64,000 nt of DNA, taken from assembly GCF_002192695.1 (NCBI RefSeq), contig NZ_MTLG01000058.1:1-64000 (forward strand), read 5' to 3'. Origin of the DNA: Achromobacter xylosoxidans (GTDB lineage Bacteria > Pseudomonadota > Gammaproteobacteria > Burkholderiales > Burkholderiaceae_B). Made by a program: the position numbers and the translations under genes. Position 1 is the first letter of the stretch. Every line of letters begins with the position of its first letter. Below, in pieces: positions 10,537-19,361 of the stretch. The notes under the pieces were generated by a model that saw nothing but the letters and a program-made list of their open reading frames with translations, made no database searches and was not told the DNA's origin.

Positions 10537-10697
10537 GGCTTCCCAGGGTAAATTGTCTGCAAAGATGGCATTTTACCGTGCCGGCGCCCGGCGCGCCCGG
10601 GGGCGGACCGCATGTGTCCATATTGCCACGCGCACAAGCGGCGCGGCAGGCTCTACACTTGGGCATCCATCTGATTCCCTGGTCCGGAGAGCTGCAC

Positions 10698-12224
10698 ATG
10701 CCCAACCCCATCGTCATCGCCAAGAATGCACAGACCGAGTTGGCGCTGCTGCCCGCCCTGGCCAATCGCCATGGCTGCATTACCGGGGCCACGGGTACCG
10801 GCAAGACCGTCACCCTGCAGGTCCTGGCTGAATCGTTCTCCCGTATCGGCACGCCGGTGTTCATGGCCGACGTCAAGGGCGACCTGACTGGCATTTCCCA
10901 GGCCGGCGCGGCCACGCCCAAGCTGCTGGAACGCCTGAAGAACCTGGGCTTGAGCGAACCCGCTTGGGCGGCCAGCCCCGTCACGCTGTGGGACGTGTTT
11001 GCCGAGCAGGGGCTGCCGGTGCGGGCCACCGTGTCGGACATGGGACCGCTGCTGCTGTCCCGCATCCTGGAATTGAACGACACGCAGGAAGGCGTGCTGA
11101 CGCTGGTCTTCAAGGTTGCCGACGACGAAGGCCAGTTGCTGCTGGACCTGAAGGACCTGCGCGCCATGCTGCAGAACGTCGCCGACCGGGCCTCGGAGCT
11201 GAAGACGCGATACGGCAACGTGTCTGCCGCCAGCATCGGCGCCATCCAGCGCGGACTGCTGGCGCTGGAATCGCAGGGCGCGGAGAAATTCTTCGGCGAA
11301 CCCATGCTCGACGTGGCCGACCTGATGCGCACGGACGCGCAGGGCCGCGGCATGGTCAATGTGCTGGCTGCCGACAAGCTGATGCAGGCGCCGCGCTTGT
11401 ATGCCATCTTCCTGCTGTGGCTGCTGGCGGACCTGTACGAGAAGCTGCCCGAAGTCGGCGACATGGACCAGCCCAAGCTGGTGTTTTTCTTCGATGAAGC
11501 CCACCTGCTGTTCAATGACGCCCCGCCCGCGTTGCTGAACAAGATCGAGCAGGTGGTGCGCCTGGTCCGCTCCAAGGGCGTGGGCGTCTATTTCGTGACC
11601 CAAAATCCGCTGGATATCCCCGACACCGTGCTGGGGCAGTTGGGCAATCGGGTCCAGCACGCCTTGCGGGCGTTTACGCCACGCGACCAGAAGGCCGTGA
11701 AGACGGCGGCCCAGACGATGCGTCCCAATCCGGGGCTGGACATCGAGGCCGCCATCACCGAGCTGGGCGTGGGCGAGGCGCTGGTTTCCTTGCTGGATGC
11801 CAAGGGACGGCCGATGCCGACCGAACGCGCCTACATCGTGCCGCCGGCAAGCCGGATTGGCCCGGCGACCGATGCCGAGCGGCAAGCGCTGCGCCAAGGC
11901 AGTCCGCTGGCGTCGAAGTATGAGAAATCCATCGACCGCGAATCCGCCTATGAAGTGCTGGCCGGGCGCGCGGCCAAGCCGGTGGACCAGGCCGGCGCGG
12001 CGAAGAACGGTTCCGCGCAGCCGGAAGGCAAGGGCGCCGCGGAAGAGTCGGGCGGCGGTCTCATGGACAGCCTGAATGAGGTCCTGTTCGGGTCTACGGG
12101 CCCGCGCGGCGGCAAGCGCGACGGCGTGGTGCAGACCATGGCCAAGAGCACGGTCCGGTCGATCGCGCGCGAATTGACCCGTGGCATCTTGGGATCCCTG
12201 TTGGGGTCCAAGGGCAGGCGCTGA
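10698..12224 (+). CDS. HerA-like/DUF853 P-loop ATPase (YjgR-type)
   Basis: A 508-residue ATPase of the HerA-FtsK superfamily, DUF853 branch (E. coli YjgR), whose role is not well defined. Visible elements are Walker A GATGTGKT (30-37), Walker [14 protein letters not shown], a sensor-like [12 protein letters not shown] and [22 protein letters not shown]. The C-terminal 60 residues are low-complexity (Gly/Ala/Lys), then a basic tail. The start is the ATG at 10698, just before the conserved [22 protein letters not shown]; longer readings are less likely. It stands alone, divergent from yebC. Confidence 0.85.
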   Translation: MPNPIVIAKNAQTELALLPALANRHGCITGATGTGKTVTLQVLAESFSRIGTPVFMADVKGDLTGISQAGAATPKLLERLKNLGLSEPAWAASPVTLWDVFAEQGLPVRATVSDMGPLLLSRILELNDTQEGVLTLVFKVADDEGQLLLDLKDLRAMLQNVADRASELKTRYGNVSAASIGAIQRGLLALESQGAEKFFGEPMLDVADLMRTDAQGRGMVNVLAADKLMQAPRLYAIFLLWLLADLYEKLPEVGDMDQPKLVFFFDEAHLLFNDAPPALLNKIEQVVRLVRSKGVGVYFVTQNPLDIPDTVLGQLGNRVQHALRAFTPRDQKAVKTAAQTMRPNPGLDIEAAITELGVGEALVSLLDAKGRPMPTERAYIVPPASRIGPATDAERQALRQGSPLASKYEKSIDRESAYEVLAGRAAKPVDQAGAAKNGSAQPEGKGAAEESGGGLMDSLNEVLFGSTGPRGGKRDGVVQTMAKSTVRSIARELTRGILGSLLGSKGRR

Positions 12225-12379
12225 GTTTCATGGAGTCCGGCCGCTAGGCGGCGGCTCGTTCCGTGCTTTGGCAACACGAGCAGCGGGGCGTATATTTCTG
12301 CAACGATCCAATTACTGCGCCGCGGCATTCCTGCCTGCGATGCCGGGCGGTATATCAAAGCAAAACAGAGGAAGACGTG

Positions 12380-13447
12380 GTGGCAAAGAAACACAAGATT
12401 GCGGTGATTCCTGGAGACGGCATCGGCAAGGAGGTCGTGCCCGAGGGCTTGAAGGTGCTGGACGCGGTCGCAACGCGATTCGGCATCGATTTTCAGTGGG
12501 ACCATTTCGACTGGAGCTGCGACTATTACGCCAAGCACGGCAAGATGATGCCGGACGACTGGCAGGCGCAGATCGGCCAGCACGAAGCGATTTTCTTCGG
12601 TTCCATCGGCTGGCCCGCCACGGTGCCTGACCACGAAGCGCTGTGGGGCTCGCTGTTCAAGTTCCGCCGCGAGTTCGATCAGTACATCAACCTGCGCCCG
12701 GTGCGCCTGATGCCTGGCGTGCCTTCCCCGCTGAAGGACCGCCAGCCCGGCGAGATCGACTTCTTCATCGTGCGCGAGAACACCGAAGGCGAATACTCCA
12801 ATAGCGGCGGCCGCCTGTTCGCGGGCACCGAGCGCGAAGTGGTCATCCAGGAAAGCGTCTTCACGCGCATCGGCGCCGACCGCGTCCTCAAGTTCGCCTT
12901 CGAATTGGCGCGCAAGCGCGGCAAGCACCTGACCGCGGCCACCAAGTCCAACGGTATTTCGATTTCGATGCCCTGGTGGGACGAGCGCGTGGCCGAGATG
13001 GGCGAGAAGTACCCGGACGTGCGCTGGGACAAGTATCACATCGACATCCTGTGCGCCCATTTCGTGCAGCATCCCGACTGGTTCGACGTGGTGGTGGCGT
13101 CCAACCTGTTCGGCGATATCCTGTCCGACCTGGGGCCGGCTTGCACCGGCACGATCGGCATCGCGCCTTCGGCCAACCTGAACCCGGAGCGCAAGTTCCC
13201 GTCGCTGTTCGAACCGGTGCACGGTTCGGCGCCGGACATCTACGGCAAGGGCATCGCCAACCCGATCGGCCAGATCTGGAGTGGCGCGTTGATGCTGGAT
13301 TTCCTGGGCTATCCGGACGCTTCGGCGGCGGTGGTCAAGGCCATCGAAACCGTCCTGGCGGAAGGTCCGCGCACCCGGGACATGAAGGGCACCGCCTCCA
13401 CCGCCGACGTCGGCAGCGCCATCGCCGCGCTGATCGCCGCGGGCTGA
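12380..13447 (+). CDS. Tartrate dehydrogenase / D-malate-type beta-decarboxylating dehydrogenase
   Basis: An isocitrate/isopropylmalate dehydrogenase-family enzyme (about 355 aa) using NAD with Mg or Mn. The sequence IAVIPGDGIGKEVVPEG, the substrate Arg/Tyr segment INLRPVRL...REN(TEGEYSNSGG) and the metal-binding ASNLFGDILSDLGPA are clear. The serine and leucine marks of isocitrate or isopropylmalate enzymes are replaced by the pattern seen in tartrate/D-malate dehydrogenases (TtuC/DmlA). Two tandem GTG codons (12377 and 12380) could start it; AGAGGA at 12367-12372 gives better spacing to 12380. It stands alone with no linked tartrate transporter, so the true substrate (D-malate, tartrate or other) is unproven. 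Confidence 0.85.
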   Translation: MAKKHKIAVIPGDGIGKEVVPEGLKVLDAVATRFGIDFQWDHFDWSCDYYAKHGKMMPDDWQAQIGQHEAIFFGSIGWPATVPDHEALWGSLFKFRREFDQYINLRPVRLMPGVPSPLKDRQPGEIDFFIVRENTEGEYSNSGGRLFAGTEREVVIQESVFTRIGADRVLKFAFELARKRGKHLTAATKSNGISISMPWWDERVAEMGEKYPDVRWDKYHIDILCAHFVQHPDWFDVVVASNLFGDILSDLGPACTGTIGIAPSANLNPERKFPSLFEPVHGSAPDIYGKGIANPIGQIWSGALMLDFLGYPDASAAVVKAIETVLAEGPRTRDMKGTASTADVGSAIAALIAAG

Positions 13448-13478
13448 GGCAAGTCCTCGCCAGACCTTCGGCTAGTCA

Positions 13479-14438
13479 ATGGACGAATCTGGCTTTTCCT
13501 TCTCCGCTACCCACGTGGGTAGCGGGCGGGCCGACCGTTTCGTGCGCAAGCTGTTCCGCGTGCTTCGGTCGCGCACGCAGAGGCATAACCAGCACTTGTG
13601 GCCTTTCGTCCGGATTCGCAGGGATAGGTCAGGCGCCATCTGCGGCTTTCGCGCCTTTGGCCGGCCGCAGCCAGTCACGCCGTTGGCTCAAGGGTACGAT
13701 TCCGCCGACCAGGAAGTGCATTTGATCCTGAGCGGCCCGTCGGTCGCGCAGATACCTTACGACCGGCTCGACATCCGGGCGGCGATGGGCGTGAATGGCG
13801 CCATCATGCTGGCGCGCAAGTTCGACCTGCCGTTCAAGTATTACTGCATCATCGACCAGAACTTCGTGCGCGAGCGTATCGACCTGGTGCGCGAGATCGT
13901 GTCGCGCGACCTGACCCTGTACGTCTTGCCCGAGGTTCTGCGCTACATCATGCAGGGGCTGCCGCAGGAGTCGATCCGCTGCCGCATCTGCGTCATTGAA
14001 CTGATCTCCGCACGGGCCTACCAACGCATCTCCGCGCCAGCCGTGCTCCAGCGCATGGCGGCGGCCTCGCCCGACGTGCAGTTGCTGGACGCAAAACAGG
14101 CCATGGGATTCAGCTTCAACGTGGCCTTGGGCGTGTTCGACGCCGATACCGTGGCCTATGCCGCCTTGCAGGTGCTGGTGTCCAGCGGCGCCCGCAAGGT
14201 CTACGCGCACGGGCTGGATCTGACGTTGCAAAATGGCGTGCGCTTTTATGATGAAGGGACCTTGCCCCAGTCGAGCAGGCTGGCGCGCAAGTTTTCGCAG
14301 CTGATCGAGCCGTCGTTCCGCTTCGCCGCCGCGCAATGGCGCGCTCGCGGCATCTCCGTGTTCAACCTGTCGCCCATCAGCGCCTTGCCGGCCGACATCA
14401 TGGAGCGCGCCGACTGGCAGGTCCTGCTGAGGCAATGA
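13479..14438 (+). CDS. Uncharacterised protein with GPS-type (DUF115/GT42-like) nucleotide-sugar fold
   Basis: Not firmly recognised. The 319-residue protein has a central block HLILSGPSVAQIPYDRLDIRAAMGVNGAIMLARKFDLPFKYYCIIDQNFV. This resembles the SGPS...NG...D pattern of DUF115/MptE-like and bacterial sialyltransferase-like proteins that build surface polysaccharides. A later segment ARKVYAHGLDLT and the end ISVFNLSPISALPADI fit the same idea. The first 60 residues are very basic and of low conservation. The first 16 codons contain a 22-bp perfect palindrome (13504-13525), so the true start may be the GTG at 13542. A role in lipopolysaccharide or capsule synthesis is inference only. Confidence 0.55.
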   Translation: MDESGFSFSATHVGSGRADRFVRKLFRVLRSRTQRHNQHLWPFVRIRRDRSGAICGFRAFGRPQPVTPLAQGYDSADQEVHLILSGPSVAQIPYDRLDIRAAMGVNGAIMLARKFDLPFKYYCIIDQNFVRERIDLVREIVSRDLTLYVLPEVLRYIMQGLPQESIRCRICVIELISARAYQRISAPAVLQRMAAASPDVQLLDAKQAMGFSFNVALGVFDADTVAYAALQVLVSSGARKVYAHGLDLTLQNGVRFYDEGTLPQSSRLARKFSQLIEPSFRFAAAQWRARGISVFNLSPISALPADIMERADWQVLLRQ

Positions 14439-14495
14439 GGCGCTTTACGGCCCGATCCCGGACGCAGCCGCCGAGGATCGGGCCGGCCGCGCCTC
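14437..14495. repeat. Nested inverted repeat between convergent genes
   Basis: GAGGCGC (14437-14443) pairs with 14489-14495, and inside it GGCCCGATCC (14449-14458) pairs with 14475-14484. The resulting 17-bp interrupted stem lies between the converging hypothetical gene and the emrB-type gene. It lacks a T-run, so it is only a possible terminator. Confidence 0.45.
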
Positions 14496-16092
14496 AGTGG
14501 GCGCCGGCCGCCGCTTCGGCGGCCCCGCCGCCGCCCGACTTGGTCGATCGGGGGCGGGCGAACCAGACCAGGCCGGTCAGGGCCAGGAAAATGATGGCGG
14601 AGGCATAGAACACATCCACCGCAGACATGGTGAAGGCTTGCGCATTGATCAATCCGTCCACCATGGTCAGCGCTTGCTGATGCGACATCCCCAGCCCGTT
14701 TTGCAGCGCCGTCATGGTCTGGTCGAACGCCTGTTGGCCGGGCTTGGCGACTTCGGTCAGTTGCGAGTGGTGCATGGTCGCGCGGTTTTCCCACAGCGTG
14801 GTGGCGATGGACGTGCCGAACGCGCCCGCCGTCAGGCGCAGGAAGTTCGACAGGCCGGAGGCCGCGGGAATGCGCCACGGTTCGATGCTGGACAGCGTGA
14901 TCGAGGTAAGCGGCACGAAGAAGGTCGCCATGGCGGCGCCCTGGATGATGGTCGGAACCATCAGCGTGCGCACATCGGTCTGGGTGTTGAAGCCCGAGCG
15001 CATGAAGCACACCAGCGCGAAGATCAGGAACGCCACCGTCGCGATCTGCCGCGGGTCGCGCGTGGCCAGCATCTTGCCGACGATGGGCGTCAGCAGGATC
15101 GCCAGCAGACCCACCGGGGCGGTCACCAGCCCCGCGTAGGTCGCGGTGTAGCCCATATTGCTCTGCAGCCACAGGGGCAGCAGCACCACGTTGCCGAAGA
15201 AGACGCCGTAGGCCACCGCCAGCGTCAGCGCGCCGACGGTGAAATTGCGGATCTTGAACAGGCGCAGGTCGACCACGGGGTGCGCGTCGGTCAGTTCCCA
15301 GATCAGGAAGAAGACGAAGGCCACGAAGGCGGTCGCGGCCAGCGCGATGATGGTGCCGCTGGCGAACCAGTCCAGCTCCTTGCCCTTGTCCAGCATGATC
15401 TGCAGCGCGCCTACCCACACCACCAGCAGCGCCAGGCCGACCTTGTCGATCGGCAGCTTGCGCGTGACCGATTCCCGGTCGCCATAGATGCGCCAACTGA
15501 TCCACGCCGCCAGCAGGCCCACCGGCACGTTGATGTAGAAGATCCACGGCCAGGTGTAGTTGTCGGAGATCCAGCCGCCCAGCAAGGGCCCGGCGACGGG
15601 CGCCACCAGCGTGGTCATGGACCAGACCGCCAGCGCCATGCCCGCCTTGGACTTGGGGAAGCTCGCCAGCATCAGCGCTTGCGACAGCGGGATCATGGGG
15701 CCGGCGACCGCGCCTTGCAGCACGCGGAATGCGATCAACGCTTCGAGCGAGGGCGCAAAGCCGCACAGCCATGACGCCAGCACGAACAGCAGCGTGGAGA
15801 TCAGGAATAGCCGCACCTGCCCGAAGCGCTGCGTGAGCCAGCCCGTGAGCGGCACCGTGATCGCGTTGGCCACGGCGAACGAGGTGATGACCCAGGTGCC
15901 CTGGCTGGTGCTGACGCCCAGATCGCCCGAGATGGTCGGGATGGACACGTTCGCGATGGACGTGTCCAGCACATTCATGAATACCGCCGTCGACAGCGCG
16001 ATGGACCCGATGATGCGGGTCGCGCCTTCCAGCGGCGGGTGGGCGCCCGGCGGGGGCGCCGGCGCGGCGGCGGGCTGCTTGGCTGCGCTCAT
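14494..16092 (-). CDS. emrB: DHA2-family MFS multidrug efflux permease (EmrB-like)
   Basis: Fourteen-helix major facilitator drug/proton antiporter of the DHA2/EmrB group, 532 aa. It has the family patterns LDTSIANVSIPTISGDLGVSTSQGTWVITSFAVANAI (motif D1), GWLTQRFGQVRLF (motif A) and GPLLGGWISDNYTWPWIFYINVPVG (motif C). The N- and C-terminal ends are Ala/Pro/Gly-rich. Its start overlaps the emrA stop by four bases, so it is translated with the fusion protein. With the lipoprotein channel encoded upstream it forms a tripartite exporter. Substrates cannot be read from the sequence. Confidence 0.93.
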   Translation of the reverse strand: MSAAKQPAAAPAPPPGAHPPLEGATRIIGSIALSTAVFMNVLDTSIANVSIPTISGDLGVSTSQGTWVITSFAVANAITVPLTGWLTQRFGQVRLFLISTLLFVLASWLCGFAPSLEALIAFRVLQGAVAGPMIPLSQALMLASFPKSKAGMALAVWSMTTLVAPVAGPLLGGWISDNYTWPWIFYINVPVGLLAAWISWRIYGDRESVTRKLPIDKVGLALLVVWVGALQIMLDKGKELDWFASGTIIALAATAFVAFVFFLIWELTDAHPVVDLRLFKIRNFTVGALTLAVAYGVFFGNVVLLPLWLQSNMGYTATYAGLVTAPVGLLAILLTPIVGKMLATRDPRQIATVAFLIFALVCFMRSGFNTQTDVRTLMVPTIIQGAAMATFFVPLTSITLSSIEPWRIPAASGLSNFLRLTAGAFGTSIATTLWENRATMHHSQLTEVAKPGQQAFDQTMTALQNGLGMSHQQALTMVDGLINAQAFTMSAVDVFYASAIIFLALTGLVWFARPRSTKSGGGGAAEAAAGAH

Positions 16093-17282
16093 GATGCGAG
16101 ATTGGCCTCGATGATCTTGCTGATCATGGCGTCGACTTCATCATGGGCCGGCTCGAAGGCGCGCGTCGACCAGACCGGCTCCTTGCGTTCGGCCTGCGTC
16201 AGCGGTTCTCCTTCCTGCTTGCCCACGTCCACTTCCACGTCCATCGACAGGCCCACGCGCAGTGGGTGCTTCTTCAGGTCTTCGGGATCCAGCGCGATGC
16301 GCACCGGCACGCGCTGCACCACCTTGATCCAGTTGCCGGTGGCGTTCTGGGCGGGCAGCAGGGCGAAGGCGCTACCCGTGCCGGCGTCCAGCCCGGCGAT
16401 GGTGCCGTGGTAGGTGACCGCGCTGCCGTACAGGTCGGCCACCATCTTGGCCGGCTGGCCGATGCGCATCTTGCGCAGCTGGCCTTCCTTGAAGTTGGCT
16501 TCGACCCACACCTGGTCCAGCGGCACGACCGTCATCAGGGCCGAGCCGGGCGCGACGCGCTGGCCGACCTGCACGCTGCGCCGCGCCACCACGCCGCCCA
16601 CCGGGGCCGGCAGCACGGTGCGCGACTGCGCCAGCCAGGCGTTGCGCAGGCCGGCCGCGGCCTGCTGCACGTCGGGATGGTCGGCGACCGTGGTGCCCTG
16701 CGTCAGCGCCTGGTTGGTGGCCAGCTTGGCGCGCGAGGCGGCCAGCGCGGCGCGGGCTTGCGCCAGGCCGGACTGGGCGGACTTCAGCGCGGCTTCGGCG
16801 TGCAGGATTTCTTCGCCGCTGACGCCGCCCGACTTGGCCAGTTGCTGGCGGCGGTTGACGTCGCTTTGCGCGCGGGTCAGCTCGGCCTGGGCGCGCAGGA
16901 TGTCGGCGTTGCGCAGGTCGACGTCGGCGGCCAGGGCGTCGTTCTGGACGTAGATGGTGCGCACCTGGCGCACAGTCTGCGCAAGCTTGGCCTGGGCCTG
17001 CTGCAAGGCGACGTCGGTGTCGGCCGGATCCAGGCGCACCAGCGGCTGGCCGGCGGCGACGGTTTCCGTGTCGTCGGCCTCGATGGACACGACCGTGCCG
17101 GGCACTTGCGGCGTGATCTGCACCAGGTTGCCGTGGACGTAGGCGTCGTCGGTGCTTTCGAAGTGGGCGCCGAACAGCGCCCACCAGATGCCGTAGGCGA
17201 TCGCGATGAGGATGAAGGCCCCGGTGGCCAGCAACAGCAGGCGTTTGCGGGCGGGGTTGGCGGCGGGAGTGGCTGCGGTCAT
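16089..17282 (-). CDS. emrA: HlyD/EmrA-family membrane fusion protein
   Basis: Periplasmic adaptor of a tripartite efflux pump, 397 aa. A single N-terminal membrane helix (LLLLATGAFILIAIAYGIWWALFG, about 14-37) is followed by the biotinyl-lipoyl half-motif DDAYVHGNLVQITPQVPGTVVSIEADDTETVAAGQPLVRLDPAD. Next come a long alpha-helical hairpin rich in Ala/Gln (about 93-200), a second lipoyl half (APVGGVVARRSVQVGQRV) and the beta-barrel domain. It sits between the outer-membrane channel gene (22 bases upstream) and emrB (4-base overlap). Confidence 0.93.
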   Translation of the reverse strand: MTAATPAANPARKRLLLLATGAFILIAIAYGIWWALFGAHFESTDDAYVHGNLVQITPQVPGTVVSIEADDTETVAAGQPLVRLDPADTDVALQQAQAKLAQTVRQVRTIYVQNDALAADVDLRNADILRAQAELTRAQSDVNRRQQLAKSGGVSGEEILHAEAALKSAQSGLAQARAALAASRAKLATNQALTQGTTVADHPDVQQAAAGLRNAWLAQSRTVLPAPVGGVVARRSVQVGQRVAPGSALMTVVPLDQVWVEANFKEGQLRKMRIGQPAKMVADLYGSAVTYHGTIAGLDAGTGSAFALLPAQNATGNWIKVVQRVPVRIALDPEDLKKHPLRVGLSMDVEVDVGKQEGEPLTQAERKEPVWSTRAFEPAHDEVDAMISKIIEANLAS

Positions 17283-17304
17283 GACGTCTGAGTCCGGGGA
17301 GCGT

Positions 17305-18726
17305 TCAATGGGTGGGGTTCGTGGCGGGGGCCGGCTCGGCTGCGGGGGCGTAGCCGCCGCCCAGCGCAGTGGCGAGGCTGGCGTCCAGTTGATAGGCGCG
17401 GATGCGCAGATCGGTGTCCAGCCGCGCCTGGGTCAGCACGCCGGTCTGCGCGATGAGCACGGAGATGTAATTGCCCATGCCGGCCTTGTAGCGCTTGACC
17501 GCCAGGTCATAGGCGGCGTCGATGGCTTCGCGCGCCTGGCGTTGCTGGGCCTTTTCCTGGTCCAGCAGGCGCAAGCCGTCAAGCGCATCGGCCACCTGGT
17601 GCACGGCGTCCAGCACGGTCTGGTTGTAGTCCGACACCGCGAGGTCGGCGTCGGCGCGGCGGCCCGCCAGGTTCGCGTTGAGCTCGCCGCCGTGGAAGAT
17701 CGGCAGCGTGACCGCCGGGCCGAAACCGGCCATGCGCGCATCCGCGCCCAGCAGGTTGCCGGTGCCCATGGCCTGGAAGCCGACGAACGCCGCCAGGTTC
17801 ACGTTGGGGTAGAACTCGGCGCGGGCGCTGTCGATGGCATGGCCGGCGGCCTCGGCGCGCCATTTCGCGGCGGCCACGTCGGGGCGGTGGCCCAGCAGGT
17901 CCAGCGGCACGCTGGCGGGCACGCCGCCGGCGGGCGCGGTCAGCGCCACCGGCTGCAGGGATTGTCCGCGCTGCGGGCCGGCGCCGGCCAGCGCGGCGAC
18001 CTGATTGCGCAACTGCGCCAGCGTGGTGTCGGTCTGGGTCAGTTCCACCTTGCCGGCGGCGAGCGACGATTCCGCCTGCTTGACTTCGACCTGGGTGTCC
18101 AGCCCGGCCTTATAGCGGCCCTGGGTCAGCGACAGCACATCGGCGCGTTGGGCCAGCACGCGCTCGAGCACGTCGCGCTGGGCAAAGGCGTTCTGCAGGT
18201 TCAGGTAGGCGCGGACCGTGGCGCTTGCCAACAGATTGCGCGCCGCCTGCGCGTCGGCCGCGGCGGCGGCCTGTTGCGATACCGCCGCTTGCAGGCGCGA
18301 GCGGTTCTTGCCCCAGAAATCCAGCTCATAGCTGAAGTCCAGCGCCAGGCGATTGTCGCTGACGACCGAGCCGCCCATGGGCGCGGGGTAGATGTAGTCC
18401 TTGGACAGGTGCTCGCGGGTCAGCGTGTAGTTCGCGTCCACGCGCGGCAGCAGCGGCGCGCGGGCGATGCCGACGGCGGCGTTGGCCTTGGCCAGTCGGG
18501 CTTGCGCGGCGCTCATTGACGGGTTGTTGGCCAGGGCCTCGTCCAGCAAGGCATTGAGCTGGGGGTCGCCGTAGCGCTGCCACCATTGCGTTTCAGGCCA
18601 GGCCGTTTCCTGGCTGGTCAGGCCCAGCTTGGCGCCATCCAGTGCAGCCACGGGCTCGGAGCCGGGTTCCATCAATGCGCAACCGCTCAGGGCCAGCACC
18701 AATACGGTAGTGAGAAGGCGTTTCAT
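17305..18726 (-). CDS. NodT-family outer-membrane efflux lipoprotein
   Basis: TolC/OprM-like channel lipoprotein, 473 aa from the ATG at 18726. The signal peptide MKRLLTTVLVLALSGC carries a lipobox (LSGC, lipidated Cys16). Two repeated coiled-coil/beta halves follow, typical of the NodT group: WWQRYGDPQLNALLDEALANNPSMSAAQARLAKANA, LDFSYELDFWGKNRSRLQAA, and the second half DLLGHRPDVAAAKWRAEAAGHAI...FYPNVNLAAFVG. It is the first structural gene after the marR regulator and precedes emrA and emrB. The gap upstream holds a candidate MarR operator. Confidence 0.93.
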   Translation of the reverse strand: MKRLLTTVLVLALSGCALMEPGSEPVAALDGAKLGLTSQETAWPETQWWQRYGDPQLNALLDEALANNPSMSAAQARLAKANAAVGIARAPLLPRVDANYTLTREHLSKDYIYPAPMGGSVVSDNRLALDFSYELDFWGKNRSRLQAAVSQQAAAAADAQAARNLLASATVRAYLNLQNAFAQRDVLERVLAQRADVLSLTQGRYKAGLDTQVEVKQAESSLAAGKVELTQTDTTLAQLRNQVAALAGAGPQRGQSLQPVALTAPAGGVPASVPLDLLGHRPDVAAAKWRAEAAGHAIDSARAEFYPNVNLAAFVGFQAMGTGNLLGADARMAGFGPAVTLPIFHGGELNANLAGRRADADLAVSDYNQTVLDAVHQVADALDGLRLLDQEKAQQRQAREAIDAAYDLAVKRYKAGMGNYISVLIAQTGVLTQARLDTDLRIRAYQLDASLATALGGGYAPAAEPAPATNPTH

Positions 18727-18762
18727 CCTGACTGTTTGCTGAAAGTAGTTGATTAATCTGTA

Positions 18763-18776
18763 TTTGCCTAGGCAGC
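18763..18776. promoter_or_regulatory. Candidate MarR operator in front of the efflux operon
   Basis: TTTGCCTAGGCAGC contains the perfect palindrome TGCCTAGGCA (18765-18774). It shares the core TGCCTAG(T/G)CAG with the repeat upstream of marR (19341-19358). It lies about 40 bases upstream of the efflux channel start, in the 95-base gap after marR. Confidence 0.65.
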
Positions 18777-18821
18777 CATTATGCCAAATAAAACCCCGGA
18801 AGCCGGGGGTGCTGGCAGCCC

Positions 18822-19328
18822 TTAGCGGTTTTGGGGGGCCGACGAGGCGGAACCGTTGGCGATCATCCGACGCAGCAGGTGCTTGAGCTGCGCAACTTCG
18901 TCGCTGGAGAACCCGCGCAGGTGGTAGTTCAGTACTCGCGCGATATTGGGCGGGATCGCGCGCGCCTTGGCTTCGCCGATCTCGGTAAGTTCGATCTTGA
19001 CGACCCGGCGGTCCGTCTGGCATCGGTTGCGGCGCAGCAGGCCCTTGGCTTCCAGCCGGTCCAATGCGCGGGTCATGGCGCCCGTGTCCATGCCGGTGAG
19101 CCTGGCCAGCTCCGCGGGGGTGTCGGCGCGGCCCTGGAAAACCAGGAGGACGGGACGCCATTGCATCGCGGTGAGTTCCAGCGGGGCCATTTCCTGGTCC
19201 AGCATCCGGTTCAGGGAATTGGAGACCAGCTTGATCAGGAAACCGGCGTTTTCATCCATCACGCAGCTGGCATCTGGGCGGTAATGGACGGGGCCGTCGG
19301 GCGGAGTTTGGGAAGGCGCGGAAGTCAT
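18822..19328 (-). CDS. MarR-family regulator of the efflux operon
   Basis: A 168-residue MarR-type winged-helix repressor with the DNA-binding core TAMQWRPVLLVFQGRADTPAELARLTGMDTGAMTRALDRLEAKGLLRRNRCQTDRRVVKIELTEIG. It is analogous to E. coli EmrR/MprA upstream of emrAB. Members respond to small phenolic or hydrophobic ligands. The ATG at 19328 is preferred to a TTG nine bases upstream; both have poor ribosome sites. Two matching palindromes flank the gene (18763-18776 and 19341-19358), indicating autoregulation plus control of the downstream channel-emrA-emrB genes. Confidence 0.9.
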   Translation of the reverse strand: MTSAPSQTPPDGPVHYRPDASCVMDENAGFLIKLVSNSLNRMLDQEMAPLELTAMQWRPVLLVFQGRADTPAELARLTGMDTGAMTRALDRLEAKGLLRRNRCQTDRRVVKIELTEIGEAKARAIPPNIARVLNYHLRGFSSDEVAQLKHLLRRMIANGSASSAPQNR

Positions 19329-19340
19329 ATGCGCCAAATT

Positions 19341-19358
19341 TTACTGCCTAGTCAGTTA
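19341..19358. promoter_or_regulatory. Candidate MarR autoregulatory operator
   Basis: TTACTGCCTAGTCAGTTA is a near-perfect inverted repeat (T-ACTG-x-CTAG-x-CAGT-A) beginning 12 bases upstream of the marR ATG. It shares its core with the site at 18763-18776. CTAG-centred palindromes are rare in this kind of genome, which strengthens the match. Confidence 0.65.
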
Positions 19359-19361
19359 TTG

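Noticed and set aside
8347-10551. A 734-codon open frame on the plus strand opposite purD and yebC.
   Set aside because: It spans two well-conserved minus-strand genes and their gap and has no recognisable domain; antisense shadow.
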